Assembly: GCF_022213955.1 (NCBI RefSeq)
Contig: NZ_JAKNTW010000018.1
Span: 248,001 to 312,000, forward strand
DNA: 64,000 bases
Reading direction: 5' to 3'
Origin: Dolomitihabitans soli
Lineage (GTDB): Bacteria > Actinomycetota > Actinomycetes > Streptosporangiales > Streptosporangiaceae
The number at the start of each line of letters is the position of its first letter. Position 1 is the stretch's first letter. A program made the translations under genes and the position numbers. The notes beneath the pieces are model-generated. The model saw nothing but the letters and a program-made list of their open reading frames with translations, was not told the DNA's origin and did not search any database. Below, piece by piece: positions 25,973 to 34,886 of this stretch.

Positions 25973-27385
25973 TCAGCCCTCCCGCAGGACCTGCAGGGAG
26001 CGCGGGCGCTTGGTGAAGACGACGGGTGAGTGGGTGATGAACGTCTCGCCGTCGAGCTCCAGGCGGTGTCCTCCCGGCAGCGGACCGAGTGCGAGCGTGT
26101 CGGCGGTCCACCTGCGGTAGTGCCGGGACAGCCCGAGCCGTCCGCCGATCACGCTGGTGAGGGCGCGGAGCCGGGGCAGCCGCCGGGCGGCGAGGAGCAG
26201 CCGGACGTCCAGCACGCCGTCCTCCAGGCGCTGCCGCCGCACCGGGAACGGGTCCCGCGAGTCGTAACGGCAGTTGCCGACGAACAACAGCCAGGCCCGG
26301 TACGGCGTGCCGTCGACGGTCAGGTCCATCGGCGCGGCGTCCCCGGCGAGCACCTCGGCCAGCGCCCACAGCAACGCCGGGAGCCTGCCGATCCGGTGCT
26401 GTCTGGCCTCGCGCCTCGCCGCCAGGCCGGGATGGAGGCCGAGGACGGCGTGGTTGACGAAGACCTCCCCGGCGACCTCGGCGACGTCGACCGACACCGC
26501 GTCGCCCGACCGGTAGGCGTCGACCGCCTCCAGCGGGGTCTCGATGCCGAGCGTCCGCGCGAAGTGGTCACCACCGGTTCCCGAGGGGATCACGAGCAGC
26601 GGCCTGCCGTACCGCACGGCCTGGGCGGCGCCGGCGCGGACGGCCGCGTCGCCGCCCGTCACCGCGATCACCCCGGCCTGCGCCGCATGTTCGCCCAGGG
26701 GGCCGGAGACGAGCCTCGCCTCGGGCAGTTCGTCCGCCAGCAGGTCCGCGGTCTCCCCGTCCGCCCCGCCCATCGTCGCGACCAGCCCCCGGCCGTCGTG
26801 GTCGACGTCCGCCAGCGGCGCGGTGGTCACCGCGCGGGCCCGTCCCGCCTCGGCGGCCTCGGGCCACAGCCGCCGGGTCAGCAGCCCGGTGGCGACCCCG
26901 ATCCCGGCCCCGGCGAGCACGTCGCCCGGGTAGTGCACGCCGGTGTAGACCCGTGAGAAGCAGACGGCGGCGGCGACCATCGCGACCGGCACCGCGATCC
27001 GTCGCGGCGCCTCCAGCGCCACCGCCGTGGCGAACGCCGCCGCCGAGGCGGAGTGCCCGGAGGGGAAGGACGCCGACGACGGCATCGCCAGCAGCCGGGC
27101 GAGCGGCAGGTCCACCGGCGAGGGACGGGCCCGCCCGAACGCCTGTTTACCGGCGAGATTGACCAGCGGGCTGGCCAGGCTGACCGCCAGCAGCCCCCGG
27201 GTCGCGGCCCGGCGCAGCCCGCGCCGCCCGCTGAGCGCGAACCCCGCCGCCATCCCGGCCCACAGCAGTGAGTTGTCCGCCGCCCGTGACAACCACGGCA
27301 GCGCCTCGCCGCCCGGCCAGTGCGCCCGCGCCACGGCGGTGAACACCCTCCGGTCGAGACCGCCCAGCAGGGACCGTATCCGCAT
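25973..27385 (-). CDS. PAP2 phosphatase-diacylglycerol kinase fusion protein
   Basis: 470-residue membrane protein joining two lipid enzymes. Residues about 1-180 are a PAP2-type phosphatidic acid phosphatase with several membrane spans and all three motifs: KQAFGRARP, SFPSGHSAS and SRVYTGVHYPGDV. Residues about 195-470 resemble the diacylglycerol/sphingosine kinase catalytic fold: VIAVTGGDAAVRAGAAQAV, LLVIPSGTGGDHFARTLGI, then FVGNCRYDS and DGVLDVRLL. Such fusions occur in actinomycetes and could cycle phosphatidate and diacylglycerol in membrane lipid turnover. Odd point: the kinase nucleotide motif GGDGT reads GGDAA, and the N-terminal VNP-type strand is absent, so kinase activity may be weakened or lost while the phosphatase half looks complete. 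Confidence 0.88.
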   Translation of the reverse strand: MRIRSLLGGLDRRVFTAVARAHWPGGEALPWLSRAADNSLLWAGMAAGFALSGRRGLRRAATRGLLAVSLASPLVNLAGKQAFGRARPSPVDLPLARLLAMPSSASFPSGHSASAAAFATAVALEAPRRIAVPVAMVAAAVCFSRVYTGVHYPGDVLAGAGIGVATGLLTRRLWPEAAEAGRARAVTTAPLADVDHDGRGLVATMGGADGETADLLADELPEARLVSGPLGEHAAQAGVIAVTGGDAAVRAGAAQAVRYGRPLLVIPSGTGGDHFARTLGIETPLEAVDAYRSGDAVSVDVAEVAGEVFVNHAVLGLHPGLAARREARQHRIGRLPALLWALAEVLAGDAAPMDLTVDGTPYRAWLLFVGNCRYDSRDPFPVRRQRLEDGVLDVRLLLAARRLPRLRALTSVIGGRLGLSRHYRRWTADTLALGPLPGGHRLELDGETFITHSPVVFTKRPRSLQVLREG

Positions 27386-27547
27386 GAAGAGACCCTTCCC
27401 GCGTCAACTGTCGATGAACGACTCCTCGATTCTCCCTCAGGCCCTCGTTGCCCGCGTCGTCGGCTCGCACCGCCCGCCACGTCCCCGGCGCCCGCGGGCG
27501 CGCCGGATCTGCTCCCCGATCGTCATCGGCCCCGCCCGGAGGCGTTT

Positions 27548-27639
27548 CTCCGACCACCCGGAACGCGAGGCGGAAACCCTCGCGATGGTCAGCGCCTGGC
27601 GCTCTCCGACTACCAGAACGCGAGGCGGAGACGCTCGCG
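27548..27639. repeat. Direct repeat of a hairpin unit in the 27.4-27.85 kb gap
   Basis: Two copies of about 36 bp (27548-27584 and 27604-27639) share CTCCGAC near their start and then GAACGCGAGGCGGA..C.CTCGCG. Each contains its own dyad CGCGAG / CTCGCG. They lie in a gap of about 465 nt between the PAP2-kinase gene and the coiled-coil gene with no recognisable coding sequence otherwise. Confidence 0.65.
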
Positions 27640-27850
27640 GCCGACGGATCGGCTGAGGCTGGGAGCGGTTATCACTCCCCAGGGATGAGTGGAGTACCAC
27701 CCGGATGCAGAAAAGCCAGACCGGAGCCGTTTGACGTTTGAGTTACCGGGCGACCACCGGTAGTTGTTGCGAGTGAGGGCACACCCCTCGCCCTCACTGC
27801 CGTGCCCGTCCCCCTCGGGCACGCCGCTGACCGCATCTGGAGGTTCGTCG

Positions 27851-28225
27851 ATGCCCACGCTCGAAGAACGGGTGACCCGGCTGGAGAAGGAGTTCGCGGC
27901 CTTCAGAGGAGACCCCTCGCTCCGCGTCGACCAGGCCCTCGTCCCCGTCCTGTCCGACCTCGACCTGATCAAGGAGCGGTTGCACAACGTGGAGCGAAGG
28001 GTGAACGAGGCCAACATCCAGATCGGCCTGCTGCGCAGTCAGACCAGCATGCTGGCGGGCGAGCTGCACGAAGGGCTGGCGACCAACCGGTTGGAGCTGG
28101 AGAGCCTCCGCACCGAGCTCCGTGACCAGATGGCCCTCATCGAGCGGCGGATCGAGACTCTCACCCGGTCGAACGCGGAGATGTTCCAGACCGTCCTGGA
28201 ACGTCTGCCCGCCGGCGCCGGGTGA
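27851..28225 (+). CDS. Small coiled-coil protein of unknown function
   Basis: 124-residue soluble protein, almost entirely heptad-patterned helix: MPTLEERVTRLEKEFAAFRG, then LSDLDLIKERLHNVERRVNEANIQIGLLRSQ and LELESLRTELRDQMALIERRIETLTRSNAEMFQTVLERL. Likely oligomerises as a coiled coil. No enzymatic motif, signal or membrane segment. The ATG at 27851 follows GGAGG. No adjacent partner on the same strand. I do not recognise a named family. Confidence 0.75.
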   Translation: MPTLEERVTRLEKEFAAFRGDPSLRVDQALVPVLSDLDLIKERLHNVERRVNEANIQIGLLRSQTSMLAGELHEGLATNRLELESLRTELRDQMALIERRIETLTRSNAEMFQTVLERLPAGAG

Positions 28226-28230
28226 GCGCG

Positions 28231-28264
28231 GGGGCCGGTCCGGCTCCGGTACCGGTCCGGCCCC
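28231..28264. terminator. Hairpin between convergent genes
   Basis: GGGGCCGG at 28231 pairs with CCGGCCCC at 28257, enclosing further complementary sequence, in the 44-nt gap between the coiled-coil gene and the meaB stop. A bidirectional terminator is likely. Confidence 0.5.
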
Positions 28265-28269
28265 TGATG

Positions 28270-29235
28270 TCAGCGAGTGAAGGCCGCGAGGATGCGGTCG
28301 GCGGCGAGGGCGGGGGTGAGCACACCCTCGAGGACCTCGCGTTCCACCTCGGCGGTGATGGCGGCGACCTCCGGATGGTCGCGCAGCTCGGCGAGCAGGC
28401 GGGTGCGCACCAGGGTCCAGGTCCAGCCGACCTGCTGGCGGCGCCGCCTGGCGGCCAGCTCGCCCGACGCCTCCAGCGCGTCCTGGTGCCCGACGACCCG
28501 GCCCCACAGCTCCTCCAGCCCGTCGCCGGTGAGGCCGCTGCAGGTGAGCACGGGGGCGACCGGCCCCGCCGACCTGATCAGGCGCAACGCCCCCGCCAGC
28601 TCGCGGGCGGCCTTGCGCGCGGCCGGCTCGTACTCGCCGTCGGCCTTGTTCACCGCGATCACGTCGGCGAGTTCGAGCACGCCCTTCTTGATGCCCTGGA
28701 GCTGGTCGCCGGTCCTGGCGAGGGTGAGCAGCAGGAAGGTGTCGACCATGTCCGCGACGGCGGTCTCCGACTGGCCGACGCCGACGGTCTCGACGAACAC
28801 CACGTCGTAGCCGGCGGCCTCGACGACGATCATGGCCTCCCTGGTGGCCCCGGCGACGCCGCCGAGGGTGCCGGAGGTCGGCGAGGGCCGGATGAACGCG
28901 CCGGGGTCGGCGGCGAGGCGGGTCATCCTGGTCTTGTCGCCGAGGATGCTGCCGCCGGTCCTGGTGGAGGAGGGATCGACGGCGAGCACCGCGACCCGCC
29001 GGCCCTGACCGGTCAGGCGCACGCCCAGCGTGTCCACGAACGTCGACTTGCCGACGCCCGGGACACCGGTGACGCCGACCCTGCGCGCCCGGCCCGCCAG
29101 CGGGGTCAGCTCGACCAGCAGCCGCTGGGCCAGCTCCCGGTGGTCGGGCCTGGACGACTCCACCAGGGTGATCGCCCGTCCCAGCCAGGCCCTGGAGCCC
29201 GCCTTGATCCCTTGGACGTAGTCGTCAACCCGCAT
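28270..29235 (-). CDS. meaB: Methylmalonyl-CoA mutase-associated GTPase MeaB
   Basis: 321-residue G3E-family GTPase that protects and reloads cobalamin-dependent methylmalonyl-CoA mutase. The P-loop [20 protein letters not shown] is at about residues 47-66, [24 protein letters not shown] is the characteristic MeaB switch region, [14 protein letters not shown] is the G3 area and IAVNKADG is the G4 motif. Start at 29235 rather than 45 nt further upstream, because [26 protein letters not shown] is the standard N-terminus. The start overlaps the mutB stop by 11 nt, so chaperone and enzyme are co-translated, as expected for this pathway. Confidence 0.96.
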   Translation of the reverse strand: MRVDDYVQGIKAGSRAWLGRAITLVESSRPDHRELAQRLLVELTPLAGRARRVGVTGVPGVGKSTFVDTLGVRLTGQGRRVAVLAVDPSSTRTGGSILGDKTRMTRLAADPGAFIRPSPTSGTLGGVAGATREAMIVVEAAGYDVVFVETVGVGQSETAVADMVDTFLLLTLARTGDQLQGIKKGVLELADVIAVNKADGEYEPAARKAARELAGALRLIRSAGPVAPVLTCSGLTGDGLEELWGRVVGHQDALEASGELAARRRRQQVGWTWTLVRTRLLAELRDHPEVAAITAEVEREVLEGVLTPALAADRILAAFTR

Positions 29236-31435
29236 GGCCCAGCCGGGCTCCGAGCTCACCGAGCAGGCCGGCCGCCGCATCGGCGATCACGGTGCCGGGC
29301 GGGAAGATGGCCGACGCGCCCGCCGCGCGCAGCTCCTCGAAGTCGTCCGGGGGGATCACCCCGCCGACCACGATCATGATGTCGTCGCGGCCCGCCGCCA
29401 CCAGCTCCGCACGCAGCGCGGGCACCAGCGTCAGGTGCCCCGCCGCCAGCGAGGAGACGCCGACGACGTGCACGTCGGCCTCGACCGCCTGGCGCGCCAC
29501 CTCGGCGGGCGTCTGGAACAGCGGGCCCACGTCGACGTCGAACCCGAGGTCGGCGAAGGCGGTGGCGATCACTTTCTGACCTCTGTCGTGGCCGTCCTGG
29601 CCCATCTTGGCCACCAGGATCCTGGGGCGGCGTCCCTCCGCCTGTTCGAACGCGGCGCACGCCGTACGGACGCCTTCGGTGCCCTGGCCTGCCTCGTCGC
29701 GGTACACCCCGGAGATCGTACGGACCTGGCCGGTGTGGCGGCCGAAGACCTTCTCCAGCGCGTCGGAGATCTCGCCGACGGTGGCCTTCGCGCGGGCCGC
29801 CTCGACGGCGAGCGCGAGCAGGTTCTCCGTGCCGGCCGCGCCCTTGGTGAGGGCCTCCAGGGTCTGCGCCACGGCGGCGGGGTCGCGTTCGGCGCGGAGC
29901 CTGCGCAGCTTGTCGAGCTGCTGCCGCCTGACCGAGGTGTTGTCGACCCGGTGCACGTCGATGACCTCGTCGGTGTCCGCCCGGTACTTGTTCACGCCGA
30001 TCACCGGCTGCCTGCCCGAGTCGATCCGCGCCTGGGTGCGCGCCGCCGCCTCCTCGATGCGCAGCTTGGGCAGCCCGTCGTCGATCGCGCGGGCCATGCC
30101 GCCCGCCTGCTCGACCTCCTGGATGTGCCCCCAGGCCCGCGCGGCGAGGTCGTGGGTGAGCCGCTCCACGTACGCGCTGCCGCCCCACGGGTCGATCACC
30201 CTGGTCGTCCCGGACTCCTGCTGGAGCAGGAGCTGGGTGTTCCTGGCGATGCGGGCGGAGAAGTCGGTGGGCAGGGCGAGCGCCTCGTCGAGCGCGTTCG
30301 TGTGCAGCGACTGGGTGTGGCCCTGGGTGGCGGCCATCGCCTCCACGCAGGTGCGCACCACGTTGTTGAACACGTCCTGCGCGGTGAGGGACCAGCCGGA
30401 GGTCTGCGAGTGGGCGCGCATCGACAGCGACTTCGGGTTCTTCGCGCCGAACCCGGCGACCAGGTGCGACCACAGCAGCCGCGCCGCCCGCAGTTTGGCG
30501 ACCTCCATGAAGAAGTTCATCCCCATGCACCAGAAGAACGACAGCCGGGGCGCGAACGCGTCGATGTCGAGCCCCGCCGCGACGCCCGCCCGGAGATACT
30601 CCACGCCGTCGGCGAGGGTGTAGGCGAGCTCCAGGTCGCAGGTCGCCCCCGCCTCCTGGATGTGGTAGCCCGAGATGGAGATCGAGTTGAACTTCGGCAT
30701 CTCGGCGCTGGTGAAGGAGAAGATGTCGGAGATGATCCGCATCGACGGGCCGGGCGGATAGATGTAGGTGTTGCGGACCATGAACTCCTTGAGGATGTCG
30801 TTCTGGATGGTCCCCTGGAGCCGGGCGTGCGGCACCCCCTGCTCCTCCGCCGCGACGATGTAGAGCGCCAGGATCGGCAGCACCGCCCCGTTCATGGTCA
30901 TCGACACGCTCATCTCGTCGAGCGGGATGCCGTCGAAGAGCTGCCGCATGTCGTAGATGGAGTCGATCGCCACGCCCGCCATGCCCACGTCGCCGCGGAC
31001 GCGTGGGTGGTCGGAGTCGTAGCCCCGGTGGGTGGCCAGGTCGAAGGCCACCGACAGGCCCCGCTGCCCCGCCGCCAGATTGCGCCGGTAGAAGGCGTTG
31101 GACTCCTCCGCCGTGGAGAACCCCGCGTACTGCCTGATGGTCCACGGCTGGTTGACGTACATGGTGGGGTACGGCCCGCGCAGGTACGGCGGGACGCCGG
31201 GATAGGTCTCCAGGCTGTAGCGCCCCGACGCCACCGGCTCATCGAGGTCGGCGGCGGTGTAGAGCGGCTTGACCCCGATGCCCTCCGGCGTCTCCCACGA
31301 CAGGCCGGCCGGATCCCGCCCCGTCTCCTCCCGTACGGCTCGCGCCCAGGCGGCCTCGTCCTCGCCGGTGGCCTCGTGGGTGGCCTCGTGGGTGGCCGGG
31401 CCGTCCAGCGGGATCGCCGAGAAGTCGGGGATCAT
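29225..31435 (-). CDS. mutB: Methylmalonyl-CoA mutase large subunit
   Basis: 736-residue catalytic subunit that interconverts methylmalonyl-CoA and succinyl-CoA using adenosylcobalamin. The substrate barrel is complete, from [31 protein letters not shown] through [30 protein letters not shown]. The C-terminal B12 domain has the base-off motif [15 protein letters not shown] (His ligand, about residue 612), then [11 protein letters not shown] and [12 protein letters not shown]. It sits between mutA and meaB with ATGA overlap at its start and an 11-nt overlap at its end. It links propionate, odd-chain fatty acid and branched amino acid breakdown to the TCA cycle, and can supply methylmalonyl-CoA for polyketides in actinomycetes. 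Confidence 0.97.
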   Translation of the reverse strand: MIPDFSAIPLDGPATHEATHEATGEDEAAWARAVREETGRDPAGLSWETPEGIGVKPLYTAADLDEPVASGRYSLETYPGVPPYLRGPYPTMYVNQPWTIRQYAGFSTAEESNAFYRRNLAAGQRGLSVAFDLATHRGYDSDHPRVRGDVGMAGVAIDSIYDMRQLFDGIPLDEMSVSMTMNGAVLPILALYIVAAEEQGVPHARLQGTIQNDILKEFMVRNTYIYPPGPSMRIISDIFSFTSAEMPKFNSISISGYHIQEAGATCDLELAYTLADGVEYLRAGVAAGLDIDAFAPRLSFFWCMGMNFFMEVAKLRAARLLWSHLVAGFGAKNPKSLSMRAHSQTSGWSLTAQDVFNNVVRTCVEAMAATQGHTQSLHTNALDEALALPTDFSARIARNTQLLLQQESGTTRVIDPWGGSAYVERLTHDLAARAWGHIQEVEQAGGMARAIDDGLPKLRIEEAAARTQARIDSGRQPVIGVNKYRADTDEVIDVHRVDNTSVRRQQLDKLRRLRAERDPAAVAQTLEALTKGAAGTENLLALAVEAARAKATVGEISDALEKVFGRHTGQVRTISGVYRDEAGQGTEGVRTACAAFEQAEGRRPRILVAKMGQDGHDRGQKVIATAFADLGFDVDVGPLFQTPAEVARQAVEADVHVVGVSSLAAGHLTLVPALRAELVAAGRDDIMIVVGGVIPPDDFEELRAAGASAIFPPGTVIADAAAGLLGELGARLGHAG

Positions 31436-33240
31436 CGGGTCGCCTCCTGGTCCTCGAACGGGTCCTCGAACAGGTCCTCGAACGTCGTGCGGAGCACGGC
31501 GAGGGCGTCGCACCCGGCGTGCACCGTCGCGTCCACCCCCTCGTGGTCATCCTTCCCCGCCAGCCAGATCCTGGTCGCCCCGGCCGCTCTGAGCGCCCCG
31601 GCGACCGCCGTGGCGTGCTCGCCGTACAGCTTGTCGGTCGAGCACAGGCAGGCCACCCGGGCGCCGCTCCGGGTGAACGCGGCGGCGATCTCGGCCGGAT
31701 CCGCCGACGACCCGCTCCGCACCGTGGCGAAACCGCCCGCCTGGAAGAGGTTCGCGGCGAACGAGGCGCGCGCCGTGTGCGCCGCCGGCGGCCCGATCGT
31801 GGCCAGGAACACCACCGGCCGCTCCGGCTGCGCGTCCGCGAGGTCCCGCAGCGCCTCGAACCCCGCCGCGTACCTCGTCCGCGGCAGGCCGCCCCCGCCA
31901 CCCGGCTCGGCGGGAGCCGGCGCGCGGACCGGGAGGCGCTCGTCGAGGTGGGGGAACTCGCTGACGCCGGTGATCGGGTCGCGGCGGCGGGCGATGCGCT
32001 CGGAACGCCTCGCCCAGGTGGCGGCGATCCGATCGGCGACCAGGCGGGAGGCCGGCTCGGCCGTCATCCCGCCGGCCCGCTCGATCTCCTGGAACCACGC
32101 CCAGGCCGCCTCCGCGAGGTCGGCGGTCAGCCGCTCGACGTACCACGAGCCGCCCGCCGGGTCGGCGACCCTGCCCACGTGCGCCTCCTCCAGCAGCAGC
32201 GACTGGGTGTTGCGCGCGATCCGCCTGGCGAAGTCGTCGGGCAGCCCCAGGCAGGCGTCGAACGGCTGCACCGTGACGGCGCCGGCGCCACCGGTGCCGG
32301 CGGCGAAGCAGGCGAGGGTGGTGCGCAGCATGTTCACCCACGGGTCGCGCGCGGTCATCATCGCCGAGGAGGTGACGGCGTGCTGCCGCTGTCCCCCGCT
32401 CCCCCGTTCCCCGCACGCCTCGGCGACCCGCGCCCACAGGCGGCGGGCGGCGCGCAGTTTGGCGATGGTGAGGAACTGGTCCGCGGTCGCGGCGTAACGG
32501 AAGTCGAGCTGACCGAACGCCTCCCGCGCGCCGAGCCCCGCCTCCGTCAGAACCCGCAGGTAGGCGACGCCGGTGGCGAGCGCGCAGCCCAGTTCCTCGG
32601 CGTCCGATCCGCCCGCGTCGTGGTACGGCGTGCCGTCCACGGTCACGGCGCGCACCCCGGGGAAGCTCTCGGCGCAGCGCAGGGCGAGCTCGGCGGCGAT
32701 CTCCAGGCCGGCCGCAGCGCCGGTGCGCGCGGCCAGGCCGAGCGGGTCCGCGCCGAGGTTCCCCGAGAGCTCCCGGCCCGAACCCAGCCCGAGGAACACC
32801 TCGGCCGCCCGCCCCGTCTCCGCCCCCGCGTCGAGGACCACCGGCACGCGGGCGAGATCGACCCGCCCGAGCATTCCCGGCAGTTCCTCGACCGGGACTG
32901 CGTCCGGGCCGATCGCCAGCCAGATCGAGGTGACCCCGTTCGCCAGGTCGGCGAGGACCGCGCCGGGGTCGGCGACGGCGTGGCGCTGCCGTACGTCCCA
33001 GCCGGGCAGCGTGCCCGACCCGCGCGTGTACGGCGGCAGCCCGGGGACGCCCGGATCACCGGGCAGGTCGGCGGCGTCGTACAGCGGGGCGATGGTGACG
33101 CCGTCGTAGGTCGGCGTGGACAGCGACTCCTCCGGAGCACCCGACTTGCGGAGCACGGCCAGCGCCGCCTCCCGCCATTCCGCCCGCGAGGCGGGTGGGA
33201 AGTCGGCTGCGGGCGGGAGTTCCCGGGACGGCACTCTCAT
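31432..33240 (-). CDS. mutA: Methylmalonyl-CoA mutase small subunit
   Basis: 602-residue non-catalytic partner of mutB. The mutase barrel is recognisable: [22 protein letters not shown], then [14 protein letters not shown] and later [13 protein letters not shown] and [24 protein letters not shown]. The C-terminal domain lacks the cobalamin-binding DxHxxG motif, reading [22 protein letters not shown], as usual for the small subunit, which is structural. First gene of the mutA-mutB-meaB operon; the start at 33240 is 89 nt from the divergent kinase gene, so a promoter region is shared there. The stop overlaps the mutB ATG (ATGA). Confidence 0.95.
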   Translation of the reverse strand: MRVPSRELPPAADFPPASRAEWREAALAVLRKSGAPEESLSTPTYDGVTIAPLYDAADLPGDPGVPGLPPYTRGSGTLPGWDVRQRHAVADPGAVLADLANGVTSIWLAIGPDAVPVEELPGMLGRVDLARVPVVLDAGAETGRAAEVFLGLGSGRELSGNLGADPLGLAARTGAAAGLEIAAELALRCAESFPGVRAVTVDGTPYHDAGGSDAEELGCALATGVAYLRVLTEAGLGAREAFGQLDFRYAATADQFLTIAKLRAARRLWARVAEACGERGSGGQRQHAVTSSAMMTARDPWVNMLRTTLACFAAGTGGAGAVTVQPFDACLGLPDDFARRIARNTQSLLLEEAHVGRVADPAGGSWYVERLTADLAEAAWAWFQEIERAGGMTAEPASRLVADRIAATWARRSERIARRRDPITGVSEFPHLDERLPVRAPAPAEPGGGGGLPRTRYAAGFEALRDLADAQPERPVVFLATIGPPAAHTARASFAANLFQAGGFATVRSGSSADPAEIAAAFTRSGARVACLCSTDKLYGEHATAVAGALRAAGATRIWLAGKDDHEGVDATVHAGCDALAVLRTTFEDLFEDPFEDQEATR

Positions 33241-33329
33241 GACGGGATAGTAAGCGAGCGCTTGGGGGGACGGTTCGCCCGGGTCCGGATCTCTGCCCCT
33301 ACCGGCGCTTTCCGGTACCTTGTCGGGCG

Positions 33330-34886
33330 ATGTCGACGAACCGGGAGCCATCCGAGATCGGCGGGTACCGCATCCTGCGCCGGCTCGGTCAGGGTGGCAT
33401 GGGTGTGGTCTACCTCGCGGCGGACACGCGGGGGCGGCGGCTGGCGCTGAAGGTGATCCACGAGGAGTGGGCGCGCGACGCCGCCTTCCGGCGCAGGTTC
33501 GCCCGCGAGGTGGCGGCGGCTCGCCGGGTGGCCAGGTTCTGCACCGCCCCCGTGCTCGACGCCGACGCCGGCGGCGAGCGGCCCTACCTCGTCACCGAGT
33601 ACGTCCAAGGCCCCGACCTGGGGCAGGCCGTACGGCGGCACGGGCCGCTCGGCGGCGCCGACCTGGAGTCGCTCGCGGTCGGCATCGCGGTGGCCCTCAG
33701 CGCGATCCACGGCGCGGGCGTCGTGCACCGCGACCTCAAGCCGTCGAACGTGCTGCTGTCCCCGACCGGGCCGCGCGTCATCGACTTCGGCATCGCCCAG
33801 CTCGCCGAGCCCGAGGGGCTGCCGACCAGGGGGGTCATCGGGACGCCCGCGTTCATGGCGCCCGAGCAGGCACGGGGGGAGGCCACCTCGGGCGCCTCCG
33901 ACGTGTTCGCCTGGGGCGCCCTGATCGCCTTCGCCGGGACCGGCCGGCTGCCGTTCGGGAGCGGGGCCGCCGCCGAGGTGATCTACCGGATCGTGCACGA
34001 GGAGCCGGTTCTCGACGGTCTCGACCAGCGGATGCGCGCCCTCGTCGAACGCGCCACCGCCAAGCGCGCCGAGCTGCGCCCGACCGCCGGCGAACTGCTG
34101 GCCGAACTCGTCGGCGCCCCCGGCGCCACCCCCGAGACCGCCACCCAGGTGGTCGAGCACACCTGGACCGGCGACCTGGCGGCCCCGCCCGCTCACGAAC
34201 CTCCCCCGCAGGAACCGCCGTCCCAGGGAGTTCCGGCCCCCGGCATGACGTGGACGGCCCCGGCGCCCGGAGCGCCCCGGCCGGAACGGGCGAGACGGCG
34301 TCGCCTGCTGGCCGCGGGCGCCGTCGTGCTGGCCGCCGCGGTCACGGCGGCGGTGGTGTGGACGACCCTCCAAGGACCGGCCGCGCTGCCGTACCGGGAG
34401 ACCTTCGGGCGGAGCGGCGACTGGGCCTCCGGCACCACCGAGGGCGGCGTCGCCGCCTACGAGGCGGACGGCTACGTGCTCACCGTGAACCAGGGCTGGC
34501 GGCTGTGGAAGACGGCCCCCGTCGGCCCGGTCGGCGACGTGCTGCTGATCGCCGACGCGAGCATGCCGAAGGGCGCGGGCGCCTACGGCGTGTGGTGCGC
34601 GGGCACGACAGGCCGCTACGACTTCACCGTGACGACGGACGGCGGCGCGGCCATCACGCACGACGGCCGGGTCCTGGCCGAGCAGGCGGAGAACACCGGC
34701 GTGCGGGCGCGGAACCGGATCGTGGCCAGGTGCGGCTCCCGCCTCCAGCTGTGGGTGAACGGCGCGCTCGCCGCCGACGCCGAGGGCTCCAGGGACGGCG
34801 AGGGCGACGTCGGCGTGATCGCCGTCCCCGCCCCCCGGGGCACCGCCCAGGCCCGCTTCGAGGACTTCGAGGTCCGCGCGGGATGA
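33330..34886 (+). CDS. Membrane Ser/Thr protein kinase (PknB/AfsK-like)
   Basis: 518-residue Hanks-type kinase. Kinase domain residues about 10-270: glycine loop LGQGGMGVVYLA, catalytic Lys in LALKVIHEE, VVHRDLKPSNVLL (about 131), VIDFGIAQL (about 150), and GTPAFMAPEQARGE with the activation segment. A Pro-rich juxtamembrane linker leads to one transmembrane span (LLAAGAVVLAAAVTAAVVWTTL, about 323-345). A C-terminal extracytoplasmic domain of about 165 residues starts FGRSGDWASG and resembles concanavalin-like DUF1080-type sensor folds. Its stop overlaps the start of the AfsR-like regulator (ATGA), making this regulator the obvious substrate, by analogy to AfsK-AfsR in Streptomyces. Divergent from mutA. 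Confidence 0.92.
   Translation: MSTNREPSEIGGYRILRRLGQGGMGVVYLAADTRGRRLALKVIHEEWARDAAFRRRFAREVAAARRVARFCTAPVLDADAGGERPYLVTEYVQGPDLGQAVRRHGPLGGADLESLAVGIAVALSAIHGAGVVHRDLKPSNVLLSPTGPRVIDFGIAQLAEPEGLPTRGVIGTPAFMAPEQARGEATSGASDVFAWGALIAFAGTGRLPFGSGAAAEVIYRIVHEEPVLDGLDQRMRALVERATAKRAELRPTAGELLAELVGAPGATPETATQVVEHTWTGDLAAPPAHEPPPQEPPSQGVPAPGMTWTAPAPGAPRPERARRRRLLAAGAVVLAAAVTAAVVWTTLQGPAALPYRETFGRSGDWASGTTEGGVAAYEADGYVLTVNQGWRLWKTAPVGPVGDVLLIADASMPKGAGAYGVWCAGTTGRYDFTVTTDGGAAITHDGRVLAEQAENTGVRARNRIVARCGSRLQLWVNGALAADAEGSRDGEGDVGVIAVPAPRGTAQARFEDFEVRAG

Noticed and set aside
33320-34882. N-terminal extension of the SARP gene through the kinase region
   Set aside because: The SARP frame stays open through the GC-rich kinase gene, but the family start MRFGVLGHLEV at 34883 and the ATGA overlap define the real start.
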